Shown here one piece after another: positions 25,469 through 33,225 of a stretch of 52,980 bases of DNA. The notes beneath the pieces were generated by a model. The model saw only the letters and a program-made list of their open reading frames with translations, did not search any database and was not told the DNA's origin. Positions within the stretch are counted from its first letter, which is position 1, and every line of letters starts with the position of its first letter. Source of the DNA: Labrys sp. WJW (lineage in GTDB: Bacteria > Pseudomonadota > Alphaproteobacteria > Rhizobiales > Labraceae). A program made the translations under genes and the position numbers. Location of the stretch: positions 1 to 52,980 of the forward strand of contig NZ_LYXZ01000010.1 of the NCBI RefSeq assembly GCF_001676615.1, given 5' to 3'.

Positions 25469-26239
25469 GTGACACAGTCCCAGCCCCTTCTCGAAGCCCG
25501 CAACGTCATCAAGCGCTTCGGCGGAATCGAAGCCTTGCGTGGTGCCGATTTCTCGATCTTTCCCGGCGAGGTCGTGGCGCTGATGGGCGACAACGGCGCC
25601 GGCAAGTCGACCCTGGTCAAGACGCTGTGCGGCGCGCTGCAGCCCACCGAGGGCGCAATCCTGTTCGAGGGCAAGCCCGTTCATTTCACGACGCCGAAGG
25701 ATGCCCAGGCCGCCGGCATGGAGATGGTCTATCAGGACCTCGCCATGGCGCCGGATCTCGACGCCTCAGCCAATCTGTTCCTGGGCCGCGAAATCCCGCG
25801 CAGGGGGCTCCTCGGCCGGCTCGGCTTTCTCGACAACAGGCGCATGCGGGAGAAGACGCGTGAAGCTCTGGCCTCGATGTCGGTGCAGCTCAAGAGCATC
25901 GACGCGCCGATTTCGACCCTTTCGGGCGGCCAGCGCCAGAGCGTCGCGGTGGTGAGGGCCGTCACCTGGGCCGACAAGCTCGTGATCATGGATGAACCGA
26001 CGGCTGCGCTCGGCGTGGTGCAGACCAAAGCAGTGCTCGACCTCATCCGCCGGGTGAAGGCGTCCGGGAGAGCCGTGATCATTATCAGCCACAACGTGCC
26101 CGACGTGATGGCCGTCGCAGACCGGGTCGAGGTCTTCCGCCTCGGCCGGCGTACGGCGCGCTTCGCCGGCAAGGACATGAGCATGGAAAACATCGTCGGG
26201 GCCATTACAGGCGCCATCGTCAACGAGGCACGGGCATGA
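25469..26239 (+). CDS. Sugar ABC transporter ATP-binding protein
   Basis: This 256-residue protein is a single ATPase domain, unlike the duplicated RbsA/MglA type, and so resembles FrcA-like half-size sugar ATPases. Motifs are Walker A GDNGAGKST, Q-loop MVYQDLAM, signature LSGGQRQSVAV, Walker B KLVIMDEPTAAL and the H-loop IIISHN. The GTG start at 25469 comes 4 nt after the dehydratase stop and puts MTQSQPLLEARNVIKRFGG at the N-terminus; longer frames run into the upstream gene. The permease start overlaps its stop by 4 nt. It would energise uptake of the sugar bound by one or both binding proteins of this operon. Confidence 0.92.
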   Translation: MTQSQPLLEARNVIKRFGGIEALRGADFSIFPGEVVALMGDNGAGKSTLVKTLCGALQPTEGAILFEGKPVHFTTPKDAQAAGMEMVYQDLAMAPDLDASANLFLGREIPRRGLLGRLGFLDNRRMREKTREALASMSVQLKSIDAPISTLSGGQRQSVAVVRAVTWADKLVIMDEPTAALGVVQTKAVLDLIRRVKASGRAVIIISHNVPDVMAVADRVEVFRLGRRTARFAGKDMSMENIVGAITGAIVNEARA

Positions 26240-27219
26240 CCGATAGTTCCGCGCCCGCTTCCATGCGCGCCAGCGCCTTGCTGAGCGGTCCGGCCCGGAT
26301 CGTGCTGATCCTGGCCCTTATCGTCGTGGCCTTCTCGATCGCCAGCTTCGATGCCTTCGCCAGCTTTGCCAATATTCGCAATGTTGGCATGGCAGCGTCC
26401 ATCCTGCTGGTGATGGCGGTTGGAGCGACCTATGTCGTCACCACGGCGGGCGTCGATCTTTCCGTCGGCGCGGTGTTGGTCTTCTCGGGCGTGATCGCCG
26501 CCCAGACGATGCAATATCTCGGCGGCGAAGGATGGGGCGTGGCGCTCGCAGGCCTCGTCGCCGCCTGCCTCGCGGGCCTCGTCTGGGGCCTGATCAACGG
26601 GGTCCTCGTCGCCAAGGCCGGGATCCCCGCCCTGGTTGCGACACTCGGTACGATGGGCGCTGCCCAAGGGCTGGCCTGGATCATTGCGGGCGAAGATCTC
26701 AAGGACGTGCCCCTGGAACTCGGCGACAATGTCGGCATCGGCGACATCCACGGCATGCCGGTGCTGGTCATCATCGCGGCACTCGTGACTTTGATCGGGG
26801 GCGTCTGGCTGAGCCAAACGCGCTTCGGTCGACATACGAGGGCCATAGGCTCCAATCCGCTCGCCGCCCGTGAGATGGGTATTTCCGTCGATCGGCATCT
26901 CATCAAAGTCTACGCCCTTGCCGGCCTGCTCTCGGGTTTTGCCGGCCTGCTCTCGCTGGCTCGCTATGGATCCACCACGATCTCGGGTCACGCCACCGAC
27001 AATCTCAGCGTCATCGCCGCCGTCGTCATCGGCGGCACGAGTCTCTTCGGCGGCCGCGGCAGCGTTTTCGGAACGGCGGTCGGCGTGCTCATCCCGGCCA
27101 CGCTCGAAAACGGCCTGATCATGGTCAACCTCAACACCTTCTGGCGCGATGTCATGGTCGGTGTCGTGCTCGTCCTCGCCGTCTACCTCGACCAGATCGG
27201 CCGGCGGGCGGCGCGCTGA
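26236..27219 (+). CDS. Sugar ABC transporter permease (RbsC/FrcB type)
   Basis: This 327-residue inner-membrane permease has 8-10 hydrophobic segments and the BPD_transp_2 pattern: VVTTAGVDLSVGAVLVFSGV, WGLINGVLVAKAGIPALVATLGTM, GRHTRAIGSNPLAAREMGI, YALAGLLSGFAGLLSLARYG, ISGHATDNLSVIAAVVIGGTSLFGGRG. These are hallmarks of the ribose/fructose/xylose permease group. The start overlaps the ATPase stop (ATGA). It is the only permease in the operon, so it must form a homodimer and serve both binding proteins, if both are used. Confidence 0.92.
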   Translation: MTDSSAPASMRASALLSGPARIVLILALIVVAFSIASFDAFASFANIRNVGMAASILLVMAVGATYVVTTAGVDLSVGAVLVFSGVIAAQTMQYLGGEGWGVALAGLVAACLAGLVWGLINGVLVAKAGIPALVATLGTMGAAQGLAWIIAGEDLKDVPLELGDNVGIGDIHGMPVLVIIAALVTLIGGVWLSQTRFGRHTRAIGSNPLAAREMGISVDRHLIKVYALAGLLSGFAGLLSLARYGSTTISGHATDNLSVIAAVVIGGTSLFGGRGSVFGTAVGVLIPATLENGLIMVNLNTFWRDVMVGVVLVLAVYLDQIGRRAAR

Positions 27220-27294
27220 AGGTGGCCGCGGGCAAGGGCAGGTCCGCGGCTGCCCCTTTCGATTGCCCCCATAATCCCAGGGAGTTCAAAACCG

Positions 27295-28248
27295 ATGAAA
27301 CGCCTCTTCTTGCTGACTTCCGCTGCCTTGGCCAGCCTGGTCCTGACATCGGCCGCGCAGGCCGAAAATACCATCGCGTTCATTCCGGGCGTGGGCGGCG
27401 ACGCCTATTACGGCTCGGTCCAATGCGGCATCGAGGCGGCCGCCAAGAAGCGTGGTGCCAAGGTTGAAACGCAGGCGCCGAAATCCTTCGATCCGGCCGC
27501 CCAGATCCCAATTCTCGAGGCGATGGTCGCCAAGAAGCCAAACGCCATCGTGATCGCCCCGACGGACGGCAAGGCTCTGTTCGGACCGCTCAAGAAGGCC
27601 GCCGATCAGGGCATCAAGATCGTGCTTGTCGACACCACGCTGGAAGACTCCTCGATCGCCGTCTCCGAGGTTTCCTCCGACAATATCGAGGCGGGCCGGG
27701 TCGCCGGCCAGGAATTGCTCAAGCTCCTGAAGGGCAAGAAGGGCTCGGTCATCACCGTCAATCTCAGCCCGGGCGTTTCAACCACGGACGATCGCGAGAA
27801 GGGGTTTGCCGAGGTGATCAAGGCGGCCGGCCTGACCTATCTCGGCCAACAATATTCCAACAACTCTGTCCAGAAAGCCGACCAGATCGTCTCGGCGACG
27901 CTGTTGTCCAACCCGGACCTGGAAGGCATCTTCTCGACGGCGGCTTTTAACACCGAGGGTGCCGTCGCCGCCCTGCGGGCAGCCAAGAAGACCAAGGACG
28001 TCGCCATCGTTGGCTTCAACGCCAACCCGCCGGGCATCGACGAACTCAAGAAGGGCCTCGTCGCCGCGCAGGTGGTCCTCAAACCGTATGACGAAGGCAA
28101 GTCGGCGGGAGAGCAGGCTTTGAACGCGCTGGAAGGCAAGACGGTCGAAAAGAAGCTGAGCACGGGCTCCACGGTTGCAACCAAGGACAACCTCAACGAC
28201 CCGGCTGTCGCCAAATATGTCTACAGTTTCACTTGTCCGGTCGAATAG
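27295..28248 (+). CDS. Sugar ABC transporter substrate-binding protein (second of two)
   Basis: This 317-residue periplasmic binding protein has a clear signal peptide (MKRLFLLTSAALASLVLTSAAQA). The mature part begins ENTIAFIPGVGGDAYYGSVQCG and is of the ribose-binding type: VAKKPNAIVIAPTDGKALF, KKAADQGIKIVLVDTTLED, VSSDNIEAGRVAGQELL, FSTAAFNTEGAVAALRA and IVGFNANPPGIDELKKG. The ATG at 27295 follows a GGGAG site. It is clearly different from the first binding protein of the operon. Each may bind a different sugar or anomer and feed the same transporter. It is the last gene of the operon; IS6-related debris follows. Confidence 0.92.
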   Translation: MKRLFLLTSAALASLVLTSAAQAENTIAFIPGVGGDAYYGSVQCGIEAAAKKRGAKVETQAPKSFDPAAQIPILEAMVAKKPNAIVIAPTDGKALFGPLKKAADQGIKIVLVDTTLEDSSIAVSEVSSDNIEAGRVAGQELLKLLKGKKGSVITVNLSPGVSTTDDREKGFAEVIKAAGLTYLGQQYSNNSVQKADQIVSATLLSNPDLEGIFSTAAFNTEGAVAALRAAKKTKDVAIVGFNANPPGIDELKKGLVAAQVVLKPYDEGKSAGEQALNALEGKTVEKKLSTGSTVATKDNLNDPAVAKYVYSFTCPVE

Positions 28249-28381
28249 GCCGATCCGCGCGGACCGGGACGAGATCAATCGGTGTGGCGGATCGAGATCA
28301 TCGAGTGTCGAGCTTGGGATAATCGTATTTTCCAACTCGGATTCTCTGAGATCTTGATCCGCTTCGCGCGTACGTTCCGCG

Positions 28382-28651
28382 AAAGCGGACATCAAGGTTC
28401 GCGGGCGGTGGATTTATCTGTACCGTGCGATCAACATTCGCAACAGCCGGTATCTCAACAATCCCATCGAGCAGGATCACCGTCGCATCAGGCGCCGCAT
28501 CCGGTCGATGCTTGGCTTCAAATCAACGGCCTGTGCGGCGACGATCACGTCCGGCATCGAGATGATTCATATGATGCGCAAACGACGGGCGAGGTACGTC
28601 TTCAATCCAGCAGCGCCCCCCGCCGAGCAGTTCGAAATCCTTACTCTCTGA
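28382..28651 (+). pseudogene. IS6-family transposase remnant with internal deletion
   Basis: One frame reads ADIKVRGRWIYLYRAI, which corresponds to the start of the IS6 catalytic domain (VDETYIKVxGxWxYLYRAVD). It then jumps directly to RYLNNPIEQDHRRIRRRI, followed by RSMLGF, the last catalytic motif (Glu in IEQDH), and to a tail ending in TGA at 28649-28651. The ~90 residues normally between these, including the second catalytic Asp, are missing. The first DDE Asp is also lost or changed. The protein would be inactive. Confidence 0.75.
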
Positions 28652-28690
28652 ACTGGTCGGGGGATCAGAGAAGCCTGTTTGCAATCCAAA

Positions 28691-28704
28691 TTTGCAGCAG
28701 AGCC
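28691..28704 (+). repeat. IS6-type right terminal inverted repeat
   Basis: TTTGCAGCAGAGCC lies 40 nt after the transposase remnant's stop and matches the outward-reading end of IS6-family elements (TTTGCAACAGxxCC), with a few differences. It marks the right end of the decayed element. A matching left end was not found near either IS6 relic. Confidence 0.6.
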
Positions 28705-28721
28705 CTTACCAAAGCGCCCTT

Positions 28722-28759
28722 GAGCAAACAAGCGTTCAGGTGTGAACGCTTGTTTACTC
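28722..28759. terminator. long hairpin between sugar operon/IS remnant and LuxR-fusion gene
   Basis: Two 17-nt arms (28722-28738 and 28743-28759) are complementary except at one position and enclose a GGTG loop. The hairpin lies just outside the IS6 end, between convergent genes. There is no clean T-run, so it may be a bidirectional terminator or simply a palindrome. Confidence 0.5.
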
Positions 28760-28899
28760 TAACTCTTTGGTTCGACGCGTCTTTGCGATTTGAGGCGATT
28801 CAGTCAAATCACAAAACGCTATAGCGGCTGACCGGCATAAATCTTCTCAAGGCGGATAATCTTGACGATGCCGTCGGTCGTCTTCCACCATTGAATCTT

Positions 28900-30726
28900 T
28901 TACTGCTGGAGCATCCAGCTCGGCTTTTGAAAACGGGAGTTCGCATAGGGATGGGGAGATAGAATATACTGCTCGCCATTGAGGATTTGAAAGATCAGAT
29001 GCGCTTGGCTGATGGAAGGATCCTGGGTGTCATCAGGGAAGGCTAGGCCGACCTGGCCTTCGGCTCCAAAATAATAGGAACCGTTCACGCCACGGTGGAT
29101 GGTGGAACGCAAGTCCTCGGCAACCTTTGAGAAAAGTCGCGCATTTCCTACCCGAGCCCACGCGCCAGCGAGGATGTTGATGCGGTCGTAAGCAATACCG
29201 GCATGCGATTGTCCCGGATCACGACCGAAGCGCTGTTTATAGCTGAGCGCGAACTGGCTTCCGATGCGATCGGCGTAGAGTCCCGTCGTGGTGGCCCAGA
29301 CCACGCCATCGGCAAGCTGGCCAAGCTCCTGGCGATAGAGCGGGATCGAGGGACCGTAGACTTTGTAGACAAGCGCTGGCAATGGCCTTGCCATGAAGGC
29401 TCGCTGCAGCGAGATCGCATCCTCGACAAAATAGGACGCAAGCACAACGACGCTCGGATCGACCCGGTGAAGCTTGTCCATCACCGGATCCCAACTCGCG
29501 CCGTCCCGAGGAAGGTCGGTGATGACGTCGATCTGCCAGTTTTTGCCGCCCGAACCGCCGTCGACATGATCGAGGCCGATATTCAAACCAGGCCAGAAGG
29601 GTTGCAGGGCGACAATCCTTCGGTTGCGAGGCACCCACTCTCCCCTCGCCTCCAGACTGTCCAGGAATCTGCGCAGACCAATGCCGTAATTGATGTCGCT
29701 GGCGCAGACCTGAAAAATATTGCCGAGCTGCGGAAAGCCCTCGCGTACGCATTGAACGACGCTGTCCATCGTGGCGGCGTGCAGATATGGTCCCCGGAAG
29801 CTCCCGGCAAGCCTCAACAAGGCTGGATCGGCATTTGAATATCCAGCGGTAATTGCGTCGACTTCATCGTCTATCAAGGCTTCATACGCGGCAGCCAGGC
29901 AGCTCGAGGAAGTGATGTCGACATCCGCGGTCACCAATTGCAATGCCCGGCCGTTTACACCGCCGCGCATGTTCAGTTGCTCGACTGCCAATGTTGCGCC
30001 GTTCAGCATCTCCAAGGCATCGGCATTGCCACGTGCCGACAGTGAGAGCGGCATGCCAATCAGGATCGGGCGGAGTGTGGGCTGTCGCGAAGAACCCGAG
30101 GAAGAACCCGATTTCTGGGACAGGTTCTCGATGAGGCCTGTCCCGAGTGGATAGCCGTGACATCCGCCGGGAGTCGGCAATCGCAAAATACCCCGATCCG
30201 TCGCCATGCTGGCGAGGCCGGCACGCGTCCAAATCTTCGTCTTGGCGAATATGTTTTCGACATGCTTGGCGATCGTCCGGGCGCTCACGGCCAGGCGAGC
30301 GGCAATGACATCGTTGCTGAAACCTGCCGCAACCAGCGTCAGGATATCGAGCTCGCGTATGGTCAAGCCGAATACCGGCTCGCAGGCTTCGGCGCGTATT
30401 CTGGCTAAAGGGCCTTCGCGATTTTCAGCTTCGATCTTGATCCGGACCAGAAGCCATCGGCATCGTTCATCGACCCAGATAAAACCAAGCTCATCGCGAT
30501 CGGAGCGCAGCAGAGCTTTGGCATACTCGATCAGACGGGTTCGCTCCTGGAGGAGAAGTCGGGCCGCCTTTCCAGTGAGCTCTTCTACAATGCCCTTGTC
30601 GTCGATATACGCGCACTCCAAGCAGGCCGTATCCCCCCTGGGGGATTGCGGCACAGCCCGCTGCCTCCCGGCGGCAGACGCCGGGCTGGTTGGCGAGGCG
30701 CTCTGGACAACTGCCGAAGTTGTCAC
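28900..30726 (-). CDS. LuxR-type HTH regulator fused to a type I binding-protein (AmiC/UrtA-like) domain
   Basis: This 608-residue protein has an unusual order. Residues 1-110 are unassigned, with a PAS-like look (ECAYIDDKGIVEEL). Residues about 118-175 are a LuxR/GerE helix-turn-helix: FGLTIRELDILTLVAAGFSN, then IAARLAVSARTIAKHVENIF. After a Ser-rich linker, residues 219-608 form a Peripla_BP_5/6-type ligand domain like AmiC, UrtA and LivJ: GATLAVEQLNMRGGVNGR, YSNADPALLRLAGSFRGPYLH, DINYGIGLRRFLD, VVVLASYFVEDAISLQRAFM and GIAYDRINILAGAWARVG. There is no signal peptide or membrane segment, so ligand sensing is cytoplasmic. The start is GTG at 30726 with AGGA 8 nt before. It is downstream of imidase-like and amidase-like genes on the same strand and is a likely amide/ureide-responsive regulator of them. 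Confidence 0.82.
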   Translation of the reverse strand: MTTSAVVQSASPTSPASAAGRQRAVPQSPRGDTACLECAYIDDKGIVEELTGKAARLLLQERTRLIEYAKALLRSDRDELGFIWVDERCRWLLVRIKIEAENREGPLARIRAEACEPVFGLTIRELDILTLVAAGFSNDVIAARLAVSARTIAKHVENIFAKTKIWTRAGLASMATDRGILRLPTPGGCHGYPLGTGLIENLSQKSGSSSGSSRQPTLRPILIGMPLSLSARGNADALEMLNGATLAVEQLNMRGGVNGRALQLVTADVDITSSSCLAAAYEALIDDEVDAITAGYSNADPALLRLAGSFRGPYLHAATMDSVVQCVREGFPQLGNIFQVCASDINYGIGLRRFLDSLEARGEWVPRNRRIVALQPFWPGLNIGLDHVDGGSGGKNWQIDVITDLPRDGASWDPVMDKLHRVDPSVVVLASYFVEDAISLQRAFMARPLPALVYKVYGPSIPLYRQELGQLADGVVWATTTGLYADRIGSQFALSYKQRFGRDPGQSHAGIAYDRINILAGAWARVGNARLFSKVAEDLRSTIHRGVNGSYYFGAEGQVGLAFPDDTQDPSISQAHLIFQILNGEQYILSPHPYANSRFQKPSWMLQQ

Positions 30727-30947
30727 TTGTCGGGTCCTGCTCTGAATAAGGCTTGCGTTCGCTCGTTCGTTTTCTCAGCTCAGCTGGCCGTTCGGGACAT
30801 AGGCGCGTTCCCGACCGCCATTGCATGGAACATAGGGGAGGAAGGCGCCAGAGACAATCGGCCCTTCATTGGCACCACCCGCAGACCGACACACGGTGCC
30901 AACGGGAAAAGCAGGCGGGAGTGCCTTGGCGCCCCCGCCTCGGCGCA

Positions 30948-31871
30948 TCATTTGCCTGGCCAATGATAATCGTTCGGCATCTTCTCCACGCCGCGAGCAT
31001 CCGGCAACGCCATCAATCGCCGATCCTCATCGTCATCCACCCAAGCTTTGGCGATGTCCTCGCAGGTGGCGAACCAGACACCATCATGCGATTTGATATG
31101 TTCGACCAGCCGCTCGAGCATCATCATATGATGGGCCTGGCCGATGATCTGAGGGTGGAGTGCCATGGCGTAGACGCCATTCTCCTGGTTCTTGTAGGCA
31201 TAGTCGAAGATGTCTCGCCAACGCCGATAGACGCTGTCGGTGTCGGACATGCCTTCCTGGTTCCCGGTATAGGCAAGGGCCGGAAAATCGTCGAGATACC
31301 AACTGACGGGAATCTCCAGCACTTTGCTGGCGGGACCAGCAATATTGCCCTTTTCCCAGCGGACCTGCCAACGCTGTGGACGATAGGGCACCAGATCGCG
31401 CGCCATCAGACTGGAGTCATAGAGAAACCCTGCCTCCTCGACGAGGTCGAGCGTGTTTTCGCTGTAGTCCCAATAGGGCGAGCGATAGCCGGTCGGCCGG
31501 ATGCCAAACTGATTTTTGTAGGTCGCGAAGGCCAGATCCAGCAGGCGGCGTTCGGTATCACGCGAAATCAGTGTCGGGTTTTCGTGATAATAGCCATGGT
31601 GACCAATCTCATGGCCAGCTTCAAACACCTTCCTGCTGATTTCGGGGAAGGTGTCGACAGTATGGGCAGGCGTGAAGAACGTCGTCACCACGCCATGGCG
31701 CTTGAACAGGTCCAGGAGGCGCGGCGTGCCGACTGCTGCCCCGAACTCGCCCCGCGACATGAAGGACGGCGAGGGCCGATTAAACCCGCCGAGCCACAAC
31801 GACTGGGCATCGAAATCGACACCGATGTTAACCGCGATCTTCTTGCCCTTAGGCATATCTATCTTGCCCAT
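30948..31871 (-). CDS. Polysaccharide deacetylase-family hydrolase, HP0310/imidase-like
   Basis: This 307-residue NodB-fold metal hydrolase matches the HP0310/PuuE-like group: NIGVDFDAQSLWLGG with the motif-1 Asp pair, GTPRLLDLFKRHGVVTTFF, AGHEIGHHGYYHENP with the metal-binding His-x3-His, GYRSPYWDYSENTLDLV, LEIPVSWYLDDFPAL and GVYAMALHPQIIGQ. Members hydrolyse peptidoglycan N-acetyl groups, allantoin or cyclic imides. The lack of a signal peptide argues for a cytoplasmic small-molecule substrate. The start at 31871 (MGKIDMPKG) follows GGGAGGA; an upstream in-frame start is rejected. It lies 105 nt after the nitrilase-family gene and 221 nt before the LuxR fusion gene, all on one strand. A cyclic imide or ureide substrate is my inference. 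Confidence 0.82.
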   Translation of the reverse strand: MGKIDMPKGKKIAVNIGVDFDAQSLWLGGFNRPSPSFMSRGEFGAAVGTPRLLDLFKRHGVVTTFFTPAHTVDTFPEISRKVFEAGHEIGHHGYYHENPTLISRDTERRLLDLAFATYKNQFGIRPTGYRSPYWDYSENTLDLVEEAGFLYDSSLMARDLVPYRPQRWQVRWEKGNIAGPASKVLEIPVSWYLDDFPALAYTGNQEGMSDTDSVYRRWRDIFDYAYKNQENGVYAMALHPQIIGQAHHMMMLERLVEHIKSHDGVWFATCEDIAKAWVDDDEDRRLMALPDARGVEKMPNDYHWPGK

Positions 31872-31976
31872 GAAATCCTCCCTCACGCTGCCGAGCATCA
31901 GCAACGTCAAACGCCACTAGGTCGTTTGAGCTGTTCACGATGGATGTATGAATTCGACTGGTCGGTTGGCCGACAC

Positions 31977-32849
31977 TTACAGATGCGTCGGCCAAGCGTT
32001 GTAGAGATGAGCCAGACGTCGCCTGTCCTTATAGGTGGTGGCGGCGCCGTGCTGGCGGTTGTCATAGAGCCTGTCGATATCGACCGTGCCCGTCACCACC
32101 ACTTCCCTGTTGGCCTCCGCCTGTGCGATCACGCCCGCCGGGTTGTCCCAGATGAGGTCGCATGGGCCCAGCACCGAGCTGCGGGCCCAGCCGTTCGGTA
32201 GGGGCGCACCCGGCTCCCCGCCAAGGCAGCAATGGACGAAGTACACCTGGTTCTCGATGCAGCGAGACTGCGCGCAGTGGCGAACGCGCCAAAAGCCCTG
32301 CTCGGTGAATGTGGCGGATGGGCACAGAATGATTTCAGCACCTTGTTCGGTCAGAGATGCCGAGCATTCCGGGATTTCGGCCTCGTAGCAGATGTTCACG
32401 CCGATCTTGGCAAAAGGAAGCTGGCAAATCTCCATCTTGTCGCCTTCGGAGGTCGACCAGTTTGCTTCGGCCGGAAAGATGTGCGTTTTGGCATGCTTGA
32501 AGATCGAGCCATCCGGTCCGAACAGATGGGCAATGTTCTCGAAGCGGTCGCCAACCTGCAGCAAATGCGACCCGCCAAGGATATATTGGCCGCGCCGCCG
32601 CGCCTCCTCGGCGAAGAGGGCGTTGTAGTCTTCTGTGAATTCATCGATGCGGATGAGCTCAGAAATCGGAAGCTTTTGCCAATCTTTGTATGTGGTGAAC
32701 AGTTCAATCGTAAAGAGCTCTGGAAACAGAACGATATCTGAGCCATTCGCTTGATCGAGCAAGGCGCGTACACGCGATCGGAATTCTTCGAAGCCGGAAA
32801 TCGGTCGGACGAGATACTGACATGCGGAGATTGTTACGTTACGTGTCAA
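31977..32849 (-). CDS. Carbon-nitrogen hydrolase (nitrilase superfamily amidase)
   Basis: This 290-residue enzyme has the complete Glu-Lys-Cys triad: E44 in LFPELFTIELF, K121 in KHAKTHIFPAEANW, and C154 in VNICYEAEIPE. A second conserved Glu stands near LFAEEARRRGQYILGGSH. It hydrolyses a C-N bond, most likely an amide or carbamoyl group, in the cytoplasm. The TTG start at 32849 is set by GGAGGT 6 nt upstream, and no better start exists nearby. It is the first gene of a probable three-gene unit with the imidase-like hydrolase and the LuxR/binding-protein fusion. A half-amidase or carbamoyl-amidase acting after the ring-opening enzyme would fit; this is inference. Confidence 0.88.
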   Translation of the reverse strand: MTRNVTISACQYLVRPISGFEEFRSRVRALLDQANGSDIVLFPELFTIELFTTYKDWQKLPISELIRIDEFTEDYNALFAEEARRRGQYILGGSHLLQVGDRFENIAHLFGPDGSIFKHAKTHIFPAEANWSTSEGDKMEICQLPFAKIGVNICYEAEIPECSASLTEQGAEIILCPSATFTEQGFWRVRHCAQSRCIENQVYFVHCCLGGEPGAPLPNGWARSSVLGPCDLIWDNPAGVIAQAEANREVVVTGTVDIDRLYDNRQHGAATTYKDRRRLAHLYNAWPTHL

Positions 32850-33225
32850 GGGTTACCTCCCTGCGCTGCTACAGGCCGTCATTGGTTTTGCGGAGGGTGA
32901 GGCAAACGACGTCAGGCCTCCATACGCAAAAATGCGTAGGAAGGGAGGCGATGGGCCATTGGATGAATGGATCTTACCGACGAGAGGGGGATGTGGGCGG
33001 TCCAGGATTTTGGTCAGCCGCTCGACGTCGCCGGCTTCGTGGAGCATGCCACGGTTGACATAGCATTCGACCATCAGGCGCACCTCGTAGGCCGCCCATT
33101 TCGGCATGAAGCCAGCCATGCTCTGCTCGAACCCGCTGGGAGCCCACCTACCAGGAGTTGACCGGCGAGACCTCGCAAAACCTGCCGCCAGGGGGTTCAG
33201 GGCGGCCATTCCCGGCGGTCCCTTC
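32850..33225. other. intergenic region with a possible gene remnant
   Basis: On the minus strand (about 32975-33190) one frame carries MPKWAAYEVRLMVECYVNRG followed by DVERLTKILDRP. This recalls the C-terminal end of NmrA-like NAD(P)-binding oxidoreductases (W-x-AYEVR, then DVE-x-LT-x-x-LGRP). No Rossmann motif or intact start is present, so this would be a remnant at best. The promoter of the amidase operon should lie nearest 32860-32950. Confidence 0.35.
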
